Shown one piece after another: positions 51,801 through 60,069 of a stretch of 64,000 bases of DNA. The notes below the pieces were generated by a model that worked only from the letters and a program-made list of their open reading frames with translations, searched no databases and was not told where the DNA came from. Position 1 is the stretch's first letter. Each line of letters opens with the position of its first letter. The stretch lies in contig CAUYUJ010021675.1 in the NCBI GenBank assembly GCA_963575745.1, positions 1-64,000 on the forward strand, written 5' to 3'. The stretch comes from Prorocentrum cordatum (Eukaryota; Sar; Dinophyceae; Prorocentrales; Prorocentraceae). A program made the translations under genes and the position numbers.

Positions 51801-52610
51801 GGTCGGAAAGGAGCGCATCATGGAACTCTTGAGGTTCACCGCGGTGCCGAGCGCATTGCCAGAGCTGGCAAAGAAGCCAGGGGGGCGTCGCCGTGAAGCA
51901 CCTGTCGATGCGGGAGCCAGTGCGCGTGCCTACGTGGAAGTGGCTGAGGCCAGGCGCCGCGAGCTCCGTAAGATGCCTAAAGATCATCGCCCACCTCGTG
52001 CGACCAGCATGAGACTGGCGACCAGCGGAGGCACGCGCCGCGGCGGAGCCAACGGGGCCAGGGGCAGGGCGCCGCGGGCGACCGGAGACGTAGACCTGTT
52101 CCGTAGTGGAGTAGTCGACCTCCTCGTCGGCGAGGTTGAAGTCGCCGATCATGAGGATGCTGAACTTCAGGGGGTCGTGTCGTACCTCCTCCAGCTGGGG
52201 CGAAAGCGCTTGCCAAATGGCGCCGAAGTCCTTCGCTTCAAGATCATGATTGCGAACGTTCCAATGGCGCCAGCAGAAGCCAGAGCGCCCGTGGGCGAGC
52301 CTGAGGCATAGCACCCTCCCCACTACGATCTCAAGGGGCGTGACCTGGATGTCCGTCACGAGGGAGGAGGGAATGAGGGCGCAGACGCCGCCACGACCCA
52401 CAGAGCCGAAGACCGCGACCCCTCCACGAAGACGCGAGAGGAGCTCCTCGACTGCAGCAGGAGGACCATGAACTTCTTGGAGGGCCGTGATGGAGAAGGG
52501 CGAGAGGAGGGAGTGCACGACGTCGGCTTTGCGGGCCATGACGGAGGACTGGTGATGAAGAAGAGCTCGGCGGTTCCAGCTATTGAAGATCAGCTGGTCA
52601 GAATTGCAGA
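48836..52610 (-). pseudogene. LINE B ORF2: endonuclease + reverse transcriptase, dead
   Basis: The frame overlaps the ORF1 end (+1). Endonuclease motifs: IFNSWNRRALL, ITALQEVHG, LMIGDFNLAD, SRIDRCF and LLSDHVPLEV, uninterrupted to 51124. RT: AFDFAKAFPSA (motif A), GVLRGCPLSGSF (motif B) and ACAGDIGAVL (motif C). The codon for the first catalytic Asp is GGC (50248-50250) where LINE A has GAC. Frame shifts near 51200, 50950, 49820 and 49700 break the protein. The C-terminus reads CIFGC-x8-H-x3-C in a third frame (ending 48836). The linker AYWGPISEKQQEVPRW matches STYWGEVFSPKTISRP in LINE A, confirming shared ancestry. Confidence 0.8.
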
Positions 52611-53722
52611 ACGTTTTGCCCGCTCCACTCGATATTCTTGGGCAGGAAGAACTCGTTGGCGAGCTTGTCCAGGTCAGCACGTGCCAGACGGAGATCAGAT
52701 AGAGCGCCCAAATTCCATTGCACCTTTGCGGGCGCGGACGGGTCGACGACGACGCGAGCGAGGACCCCCCAGTCGACGGACAGCGTGCCGGCGTCTGCGT
52801 CCATGAAGACCCTCCTGCCAATGAAGTCCTGGAGCTTGTCGCGCAGCCTCTTGGTGCTGCGCTCCCTAGAGATCTCGAACCTGTTGCGATCGACGCTAAC
52901 ATAGATCGGGATGCGCCGCCCACCAGGCATCGGGGCGGAGAATTGCCGCCAGACTCCGTGAGCGTCTCGAAGGAGCGCATGAGCCTGGCGAACCCGCGCA
53001 GCACACGTGACCGCGAGACCCGTGAAGCGAAGGACGAACCTGCGGCCCAACTCGTCGCCCTCCAGCTCGAAGTCCTTGCCCACCTCGTAGTTGGCGGCCT
53101 GCATCCAGCCCGCCAGCGCATCCACGACCATATTCTTGCCAATGTCCTCCTTCGCAGTGATGACGAAGATGCCAGGGTCCGCGGCGCGCTGCCACTCCGC
53201 GGTCCGAGCAATGGGCTCGCGCGGGGCGGCGCGAGCGAGGTCCAGCTCCTGCTCCAGCTTCGCGAAGCGCTCCGAGAGCGAGGCGTGCGCGGACTCGGCG
53301 GCGCCCAGTCGCTTCTCAACCTCGACCATGCGAAGCTCCTGAGCTCTGAACCTCGCTTGCATCGCTGAGCCGAGCTGGGCGACGAGGGGCTGCACCACGT
53401 TCGAGATGGTTCGCGGGAGCTCTGTGCGGACCATATTGGCGATGGACTCGGCGGAGGCGCGGGACATCTCTGCGATGATGTCCGTCTTGAAGCGTTCGAG
53501 CATCTCAGACATGCCAGGGATAGCACTCGCCGATGCGACCGCCTTGCCAGAGGCCACTCCAGCAGCCGAGGCGTCACCAGGAGCAGGTGGAGGAGGGGCA
53601 CCAGAACGACCAGGGGAACTGCGGAGGTGAGCAGCCCAAGGGTCAGCGCCAGGTGGCCAGCTCGAAGCGCCACCAGGCTCGAGAGGCGGCGTGGGGAGAC
53701 CGACGACGGGCCAGGGGCCCAT
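52598..53722 (-). CDS. LINE B ORF1 protein, main frame (374 aa; N-terminus in another frame)
   Basis: The frame ends at TGA 52598. The true N-terminus probably starts at ATG 54066 in a different frame: MGSSRRKDKKVRRQAQRS, a basic head, and CPTFPNDEQAVV, matching LINE A. The frames switch within a Pro/Gly-rich segment near 53720, so ORF1 here is frameshifted or starts internally. Visible in this frame: FKTDIIAEMSRASAESIANM and EVEKRLGAAESAHASLSERF (coiled coil), then FVLRFTGLAVTCAARVRQAH and IPIYVSVDRNRFEISRERST, alignable with LINE A ORF1. Presumed RNA-binding chaperone. Confidence 0.65.
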   Translation of the reverse strand: MGPWPVVGLPTPPLEPGGASSWPPGADPWAAHLRSSPGRSGAPPPPAPGDASAAGVASGKAVASASAIPGMSEMLERFKTDIIAEMSRASAESIANMVRTELPRTISNVVQPLVAQLGSAMQARFRAQELRMVEVEKRLGAAESAHASLSERFAKLEQELDLARAAPREPIARTAEWQRAADPGIFVITAKEDIGKNMVVDALAGWMQAANYEVGKDFELEGDELGRRFVLRFTGLAVTCAARVRQAHALLRDAHGVWRQFSAPMPGGRRIPIYVSVDRNRFEISRERSTKRLRDKLQDFIGRRVFMDADAGTLSVDWGVLARVVVDPSAPAKVQWNLGALSDLRLARADLDKLANEFFLPKNIEWSGQNVLQF

Positions 53723-54223
53723 GGACCAGCAGCAAGTTCAGGAAGGGCGCCAGGGCGATGCGTCTGGGCCGACTCGACGACGGCCTGCTCGTCATTCGGG
53801 AAAGTGGGGCACAGGTCCAGCATGTCGGCGTCTTCCCGAGACATCGGTCCGCTGGGGGCCTCACCGCGGGCCGTGCTGCGACCAGCGCTTCGTGAACGCT
53901 GGGAGCTGGCGGCGCCTGGGCTTGGCGGGGGCCGATGGTCACCGCGACGATCACGGTGAGAAGCACGAGCCGAGGGAGACGCCGAAGAGGAGAATGATCT
54001 GTCCGAGCCATCCGAGCGCTGCGCCTGCCTTCGAACTTTCTTGTCCTTGCGGCGGCTGCTGCCCATGGGAGGGAACACTGGGCGATCAGGCGGGCGGGAA
54101 CGGGAAAAGCCTCAGTTTACCCGCCAGCCCAAGCGCGGATCGATGACAAACACTGCCAGACCCCAAGGGTCTTGCCCGCCGCGGACTAGCGGTATCCACT
54201 TGTTCCACTGAGGAACATGGGAC

Positions 54224-54245
54224 CTTGAGCCAAAATGGCTACGGA
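54224..54245 (-). other. Dinoflagellate spliced leader copy at LINE B 5' end
   Basis: The minus strand reads T, CCGTAGCCATTTTGGCTC, AAG, then GTCCCATG. Single copy, full length. Confidence 0.95.
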
Positions 54246-54275
54246 GGAGGAGGAGGAGGAGGAGGAGGAGGAGCC
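54246..54275 (-). repeat. (GGA)n abutting the 5' end of LINE B
   Basis: Ten GGA triplets on plus, (CTC)n in LINE B orientation, the same polarity as the tract at its 3' end. Confidence 0.85.
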
Positions 54276-54380
54276 CCACAGGGAGCGCCGAGGAGAGCGG
54301 GGCGCCGCCGCCCCCAGGAGTCAGGGGGGGTGGGGGGCATCGTGCCGGCAGGGGCCGCCAGGGTCGCGGGGCGCGGAGGG

Positions 54381-54610
54381 AGTCCGACCAGCCCTCTGGG
54401 CGGAGGTGGTCCAGAGCGTTTCCTCCTCCACCTTCCCCTCCCCTTCCCTTCCCTTCCCTTCCGCATCCCCTTCCCCTTCCCTTCCCTAGCGCGTCTCCTC
54501 TTCCTCCCTCCTTCCCCTCCCCTCCCCTCCTCTTCCCTTCCCTTCCCCTTCCCCTTCCCTTCCTCAGCGCGGTTCCTCTTCCACCTTCCCTTCCCCTTCG
54601 GGTTTTTGGT
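54381..54610 (+). repeat. Short dispersed repeat copy d, expanded by CCTTCC
   Basis: GTCCGACCAGCCCTCTGGGC and GTCCAGAGCGTTTCCTC match the family. The normal short C/T segment is expanded to ~180 bp of CCTTCC/CCCCTTCC before the terminal CCCCTTCGGGTTTTTGG. Confidence 0.55.
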
Positions 54611-54984
54611 GCACCACCGCAACGAGGCCCAAACCCCGGGCGCCGTGAGCAACACTCACAGGCCGAACAGGCCAACCAAAGCAAACTGAGCGCTGCGCGC
54701 GGACAGCGGCGGCAAGAACAGGCGGAGAGGGAACGGGCCGCGACGGGGGAAAGAGGAAGGCGCCAAGAGCGGCAGGAAGAGGATCCGGCAAGCGAGCGAG
54801 AGGGGAGGGAGAGCAGAGAGCGGCGCTGGACCCCTCCCCTTCGGGGAAGACTGCTTCCCACTGCTCCTCACCGATCCGAGCCCCATCCCCCCCCGCCCGA
54901 CGGGCGACCTGCAGGGCCGACGAGGGCCACCCGCCCTCTGCCACCACTGCCGCAAAAACCGTGCGGGGTGTACGCGGCGGCAGA
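54611..54984. other. Unassigned spacer
   Basis: No gene recognised; composition GC-rich. Confidence 0.3.
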
Positions 54985-55140
54985 GTCCTCCTCCTCCTCC
55001 TCCTCCCCCTCCTCCTCCTCCTCCTCCTCCTCCTCCTCCTCCTAACCCTCCTCATCCTCCTCCCCCTCCCCCTCCTCCTCCTCCTCCTCCTCATCCTCCT
55101 CCCCCTCCTCCTCGCCTCCTCCTCCTCATCCTCCTCATTA
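54985..55140 (+). repeat. (TCC)n tract
   Basis: TCC triplets with CCCCTCC and TCATCC interruptions. Confidence 0.9.
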
Positions 55141-55280
55141 TCATCCACGGCTTCCGTCTCCGCCCACTTCGTCGCCGACGTCGTGGTCCTCTTCAAGGTC
55201 GGCGGCACCGGCCGTCAGGCCTTCGCAATATCGAAAGGGAGACCTTGTCGCCATGCCCGTGCCTCCATCAACCCGCCCGA

Positions 55281-55556
55281 ACCATGGGAAAGCCCCGAGC
55301 GAGAGCGCCGTTCCTGAGTTTGGGGGCCTTCTTGGCCAGGGGCTCTCGGAGTAAATCGCGAGGAAGTATCGAGCAGAAGCCCTTGTCGTCGTGGCTGGGC
55401 CTCCGCCAACTTAATTGCATTGCGAGGATGTCTCGAGCGAGAGTGCCGTTCCTGAGTTCGGGGGCCTCTCTGGCCAGGGTGTCTCGGGGTAAATTGTGAT
55501 GAAGTATCGAGCGGGGGCCGCTGTTGTCGTAGCTGGGCCTCCAAGGGCCCACATTT
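55281..55556 (+). repeat. 138-bp tandem duplication
   Basis: CGAGCGAGAG(C/T)GCCGTTCCTG starts at 55296 and 55434. Both units continue through GGCCAGGG, TCTCGG and GTAAAT to GAAGTATCGAGC and GTCGTAGCTGGGCCTCC-like ends. Confidence 0.8.
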
Positions 55557-55864
55557 AGGCTCAAGCCAACGCTCGAGCGGGAGCCTCGTTTTCAGAGAAA
55601 TCTAACCAGCGTCGAGACGAGAGCGCTTGGAACTTTTTCCGGAGATCAGCAACAATTATTCCCTAGAAATGAATATTTTCAATAATTCGCATCCCGGAAT
55701 CCCACTTCAGCCACACCCAGGGACCGTGAATGACCGTTCGGCCCCCTCACTCTGACGTCTTCGGCTGGAAGTTGTATCGCTGGGCTTGTACACGAGGCCA
55801 TCGCCGCGTGCTTCTTACCATCGTGGTTGACACTTTGTCCACGAGTCCTGCCTCACTGGCTCCT
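55557..55864. other. Unassigned spacer
   Basis: Nothing recognised; a short AT-rich stretch at 55640-55690. Confidence 0.3.
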
Positions 55865-55910
55865 GCGCCTGTGAGCGTGTCACCCCCGCGCGCTTCACCC
55901 ACCACCTCGC

Positions 55911-56032
55911 CATCGCTCGGACGTCCACTTCCTGTGTTGTTTTCTGGTTTCGTGCGTGGTTTTTTCGCCGACTGATTAAGGGTGCTCCTCGATGGTCCCC
56001 GCCGAAGGAAAGATGCACCCGTCCGAGCGATG
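55911..56032 (+). mobile_element. MITE family 2, copy 4, between 42-bp direct repeats
   Basis: 122 bp with perfect 13-bp TIRs CATCGCTCGGACG/CGTCCGAGCGATG. It is flanked at 55865-55906 and 56037-56078 by 42-bp direct repeats (GCGCCTGTG(A/T... )-type start, shared GTGTCACCCCCGCGCGCTTC) differing at only two positions. Confidence 0.85.
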
Positions 56033-56078
56033 CCAGGCGCCTGTGATCGTGTCACCCCCGCGCGCTTCATCCACCACC

Positions 56079-56730
56079 GCCCGCGATCACCCCTCGCCTC
56101 GCGCGTCGAGCTCCGGGAGCCGGGCCCGCTCCCGCGCGCCCTCTGCGCCCCTCTCCCCCCCTTCAGAGGAGCCGACCTCGAGGCGGTCGCGCGGGAGGCG
56201 CGGGCGAGGGGGTCCGCGCCATTTTGCGGCCCGATCCTCCCGCAGGGAGCGGACGTTGTCCAAAGGAGCCCTTCGGGCTCACCCTGGAAAGTGCAGCGCG
56301 TCTGTACAGAGAGTCGAGGGGAGGGACCTGTTCCTCTCTCCCATCGAAGGTTCTCGCCCTGCCACCAGAGTGAAGAGGCCAACGGGAAGCCGCTCCGTAA
56401 TGATTAGCACGAGGTCGCGAATCTGATACTTGAGGCTAAGAGACAGGAGCTGGAAGATGTCACACTGGAGAGCGGGAGACCTGGAGAGAGTGGAGTCCTG
56501 AATGTCCACAAAACTCGACTGACCAGGGCGGAAGTGAGACTTAGCAAACGCTGAGGAACTAGTAATGGCTCAGAGTCTAGAAAGATACTCAATCGTTCAC
56601 GGCGGCCGAACGCGAAAGTGAACATCGCTGAGAAAATCAACCGGTCCGATCCCTGAACTTCTTAGACACGCTCCTCTGGGACGGCAGTTGCGCGAGAGAG
56701 AGAGAGACTGAGAGGGCGACAGAGAGTGTC
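56079..56730. other. Unassigned spacer
   Basis: No gene or repeat recognised. Confidence 0.3.
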
Positions 56731-56732
56731 TA

Positions 56733-56912
56733 CCCCAGATTTCGTAATAAAAGGGAGGGGGTCTGGACCCTCCAAGACAAGCCATTTCGGACCTCCCCCG
56801 TGGGAGAACCCTCCAAAACATCGTCCCCAGACCCCCCCAGGCCCTCCAAGATAGCCTGGAAGAGACCCCCCCCCGAAATGAGAGCCCCCTCCCTTTATCA
56901 CGAAATCTGGAG
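56733..56912 (+). mobile_element. 180-bp MITE with TA target duplication
   Basis: The left end CCCCAGATTTCGTAATAAAA and the right end CACGAAATCTGGAG are inverted complements over about 27 bp, through GGGAGGGG/CCCCTCCC. TA flanks both sides (56731-56732 and 56913-56914). Different from family 1. Non-coding, Tc1/mariner-type structure. Confidence 0.8.
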
Positions 56913-56914
56913 TA

Positions 56915-57617
56915 CACATACGTGTGTGTATGCACACGTGCTGGCGAGCGAGACGGTGGACGGGGCGCGGGGGCGGTCCATCGAGAGGCCCCCGCGGGTT
57001 AGGTGGAGGGGAGCGCACACGCTCCGTTTCCTCCGACGCCGCGGTGGGAAGGCTCCCACGGGTGCAGCACGAGCGGAGCGCGCCAGCCACGAATTGCTGA
57101 CCATGCGCGGGGCGGGCGCTTGTGAAGGGGCCCCAGGACACGCAAATAGATACACACGCAAATAAAACTATGACCCATATTTTCCCAGATTTTCTGGGTT
57201 TTCGTCCTCCCCCCCACTTCCCATGTTTCCCATATTTTCCTGGGAACCGCCGATTAATTGTGTCTGTGTTTTTTCCCCTCCTGAGCTTGAGGGCACGGTG
57301 GAGTCCCAAACGATTGGATCACACACGCACGCACTCAAACGCACGCGCACGCTCTCTTCCGACGCGCCGACGAACTCCAGCCGACGGATTTGAAGCTACG
57401 GGCCGCGTAAGCAATGACTTGGCCACCTTCTGTGGGGACGTGCGCCAGGCGGGATGCCTTGAAAAAGGCCACGCTAAATCGAGCCAGCGAGCAACGTAAT
57501 TCGGTAGGCGAATGCAAAAGGCCGAAGAGACAGAGGAACCGAAACCAGAAACAAATGCGAGCGCGGCCAGCGGGAGCGAGAGGGAGGCGAAAGGCGAAGG
57601 GGGGAACCGAAACTAAG
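56915..57617. other. Unassigned spacer
   Basis: ATTTTCCCAGATTTTCTGG and CCATATTTTCCTGGG motifs at 57177-57245 suggest a short degenerate repeat; otherwise nothing. Confidence 0.3.
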
Positions 57618-57707
57618 AATCCCGCCAGCCCTCTGGGCGCAGGCGGTTTAACGATGTTATTCTTCCCTCTTCCAAGAGCCCCTCTTCCCCTTCGCGGAAG
57701 GGTTTAA
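57618..57707 (+). repeat. Short dispersed repeat with 3' hairpin, copy e
   Basis: AATCCCGCCAGCCCTCTGGG, GGCGGTTTAACG, CCTCTTCCAAGAGCC, and a terminal hairpin TTCCCCTTCGCGGAAGGG followed by TTTAAC. This is the most complete copy. Confidence 0.55.
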
Positions 57708-57724
57708 CATTCTTCACAGTTGAT

Positions 57725-59160
57725 ATACACCCCCTCTCCCAAACGACCGGCAGCCAACCAGGAACCGTGCTCCCCCCCACCATCCTTGTCAGAAACAATA
57801 CAAAACGCACTTTGCCTCCACATTTGGAGCATGCGCGGTCAACCCGATGCGGCCCCCCCCCACCACCCCCAGCCAACCCGACGCGGTGAGGCCCGCGAGC
57901 ACTTCGTATGGTTTGTTGACAGGGACGGCGGGGGTGTCAGCACATTGCCTGCTATGCGCAGGACTGGCATTCCAGGCAAAGCACAACACAAAATGCACCT
58001 CGCGGCTAAATCTGGATCATGCGCGGTCACCTGCGATCATTGTCAAGTGATTTTTGACAGGGACGGCGGGGGTGGTGGTGTATGGCCTGCCGTGCGCAGG
58101 CCCACCAGACACAATGCTGGGTATGTGTTGACTTTCGACAAAGATGATGGGGGCCGACAGTGCGACATGTTTCCCGATGTGTGCTGTCACGTGCGCAGGC
58201 GCACCTGACACACTGTGCACGTGCCCCGAACATGGCGCACATGGCGCAATCAGAGGCACGTGGCGCATCTGGTGCACCAGGCGTGCCTGGCACGCTCGGG
58301 CCCCAGGGGTGCCTGGCGCGCGTGGCACCCTTGGCACGCGTGGCGCACCTCGCCCCAGCGTCGCGCACATGGGCTCGGTTTTGGTTCCCAGAAGCTGCCC
58401 ATCCAAAGACGACCGCTGAACATGCTGAGGCTCAGGTGTTACTGATGTTTTGGGAGGGCGGGTGGGAATGAGCTAGACAGCTTGCTATATGGAGGGTGTC
58501 TTGATCACTGTTCCTTATAGAAATACCCCGCCTCCCCCAAGCGACCGGGGGCCAACCAGGCACCATGCCGACACCATGCCGACCCGCCCCCCACCATCCC
58601 TGTCAAAAAGCAATACACACCGCACTCAGCATCCAAATTTGGAGCATGTGTGGCCAACCCGAGGCAGCCCCCCCACCATCCCTTTCAAAAAACAATGCAG
58701 CATATATTTTGAGACAAAATATTGAGTCATGTTCGTGAGGCCCGCGAAAATGTTGTATTGTTGTTGACCGGGTGTCAGCATGTTCCTTGCCGTGCGCAGG
58801 GCTACCATCCCTGACAACAGAAGCAATACAATATGCACCTCGCAGCTAAATCTGAATCTTGCGCGGCCACCTGCGATCATTGTCAAGTTGTTCTTGACAG
58901 GGACGGCGGGGGGGGTGGCGCGTGGCCTGCTGTGCGCAGGCCCACCAGACACAATGAGGGGAATCGATTTTCAGCAAGGAGGGCAGGGGCCGACATGGTT
59001 CCCGATGTGTGCTGTCACGTGCGCAGGCGCACCTGACGCACTCTGCACGTGCCCCAGACGCTGCGCACCTGGCGCTGCTGGAGTGTGCGGCACACCTGGC
59101 GCACTCGGAGCACGTGGCGCATCTGGCGCACCAGGCGTGCCTGGCACGCTCGGGTCCCAG
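57725..59160 (+). repeat. Diverged tandem duplication, ~0.8-kb unit
   Basis: Unit 1 (57725-58525) and unit 2 (58526-59160) share, in order: ACCAGG/GCCAACC with CCCCACCATCC; TTGGAGCATG; GAGGCCCGCGA; TGCACCTCGC(G/A)GCTAAATC; CACCTGCGATCATTGTCAAG; GACAGGGACGGCGGGGG; CGCAGGCCCACCAGACACAA; CCGATGTGTGCTGTCACGTG; and a GGCGCA(C/T)CTGGCGCA minisatellite end. Unit 1 carries an extra ~200-bp tail related to 245-470. No coding signal recognised. Confidence 0.8.
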
Positions 59161-60069
59161 ACGCGCCCCAAAAGAGCCCCAAGAGGACGCCAAAACCCCC
59201 TTGAAGAGCCCACAAAGGGGCCCAAGATGCCCCAAAAGAGCTCCATGCGGACCTCAATACCCCCCCAAAAAAAAACCATAGCTCCAAGAAGGCCCCCGAC
59301 GCTCCAAGATAGCATCCGACATGGTTCAACACGTCTCTTTCCCTCCTCTCGTTGACCGCTCTGTTTTACTACGCGCCTCGCTTTACATTTGCCGGCAGCT
59401 CTCGTGGGCAAGGTTTCTGGATGGGCTGGCGGGGGCTCGCGAAGCGTAATTAAACAATATGGGATGTGGAACTGATAAATGTTTCCCATATCAAACACGG
59501 CGTGAAAAACGGCAAGGACACACGTCTACAACGGGCGCGGCGGGGTCAGCCTACGCGACCCAAGCGGCGCAACGGGAGAACAAGCAGATTGAGGATCAAC
59601 CTGCTCTCCGAGTATGGTGCTCAAGAGAAGCTGTCGCGCCTCGTCGGCCCACGCACGCAACCCGTGCATGAACCAATGAAGCAACATGTAAGCCAAAGAA
59701 AAGACGTCGTGCTGACCACGCCCCGTCATAAACAAGTTGCCAGGAATCATGCAAATTGATGGAGCACGATCTCACCCACTTACATGCTCAACTTTCATAT
59801 CGTCTGCTTGTTCCCCGAACATCGCTCGTGAAAGCACCTCTTTCCATGCGTGCTTCATTACGTCGCATTCGCGGACGTAGTTCGCGAGATGCAAGCGCAT
59901 GTTTCGCCCCTTACCATCGTTGGGACCGCGAGCTGCGCTGACATAGTCAATGCGAGCTCATGCCCGTGGAGTCGGGCGAACCGGCGACTTCGCCATTCTG
60001 GTCGCCCTAGTCCACGTGGGCGAGAGTGCTGTGGCAGGATCTCGGCACGGTCTTCTTATTCTTGTCGCT
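59161..60069. other. CCCAAGAGGCC remnants then unassigned sequence
   Basis: 59160-59300 carries the CAAGAGG-type repeat with an A-run. The remainder shows no recognisable gene. Codon-like stretches on the minus strand near 59460-60069 may be distal parts of the adjacent copia remnant. Confidence 0.3.

Larger units (their letters stand above)
48807..54245 (-). mobile_element. LINE B: spliced-leader-bearing non-LTR retrotransposon, inactivated
   Basis: Same architecture as LINE A: leader at 54245-54224, 5' UTR of ~160 nt, ORF1, ORF2 in the +1 frame (endonuclease, RT, CCHC), short 3' UTR, then (CTC)n. (CTC)n also lies upstream of the leader (54246-54275), the opposite polarity to LINE A. ORF2 has several frame breaks and the RT catalytic box is AGD instead of ADD, so this copy cannot move by itself. 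Confidence 0.9.

Noticed and set aside
51124-54078. A single 984-residue protein spanning LINE B ORF1 and the endonuclease
   Set aside because: Only the N-terminal ~120 and C-terminal ~490 residues look like real LINE protein; the middle is the out-of-frame shadow of ORF1.
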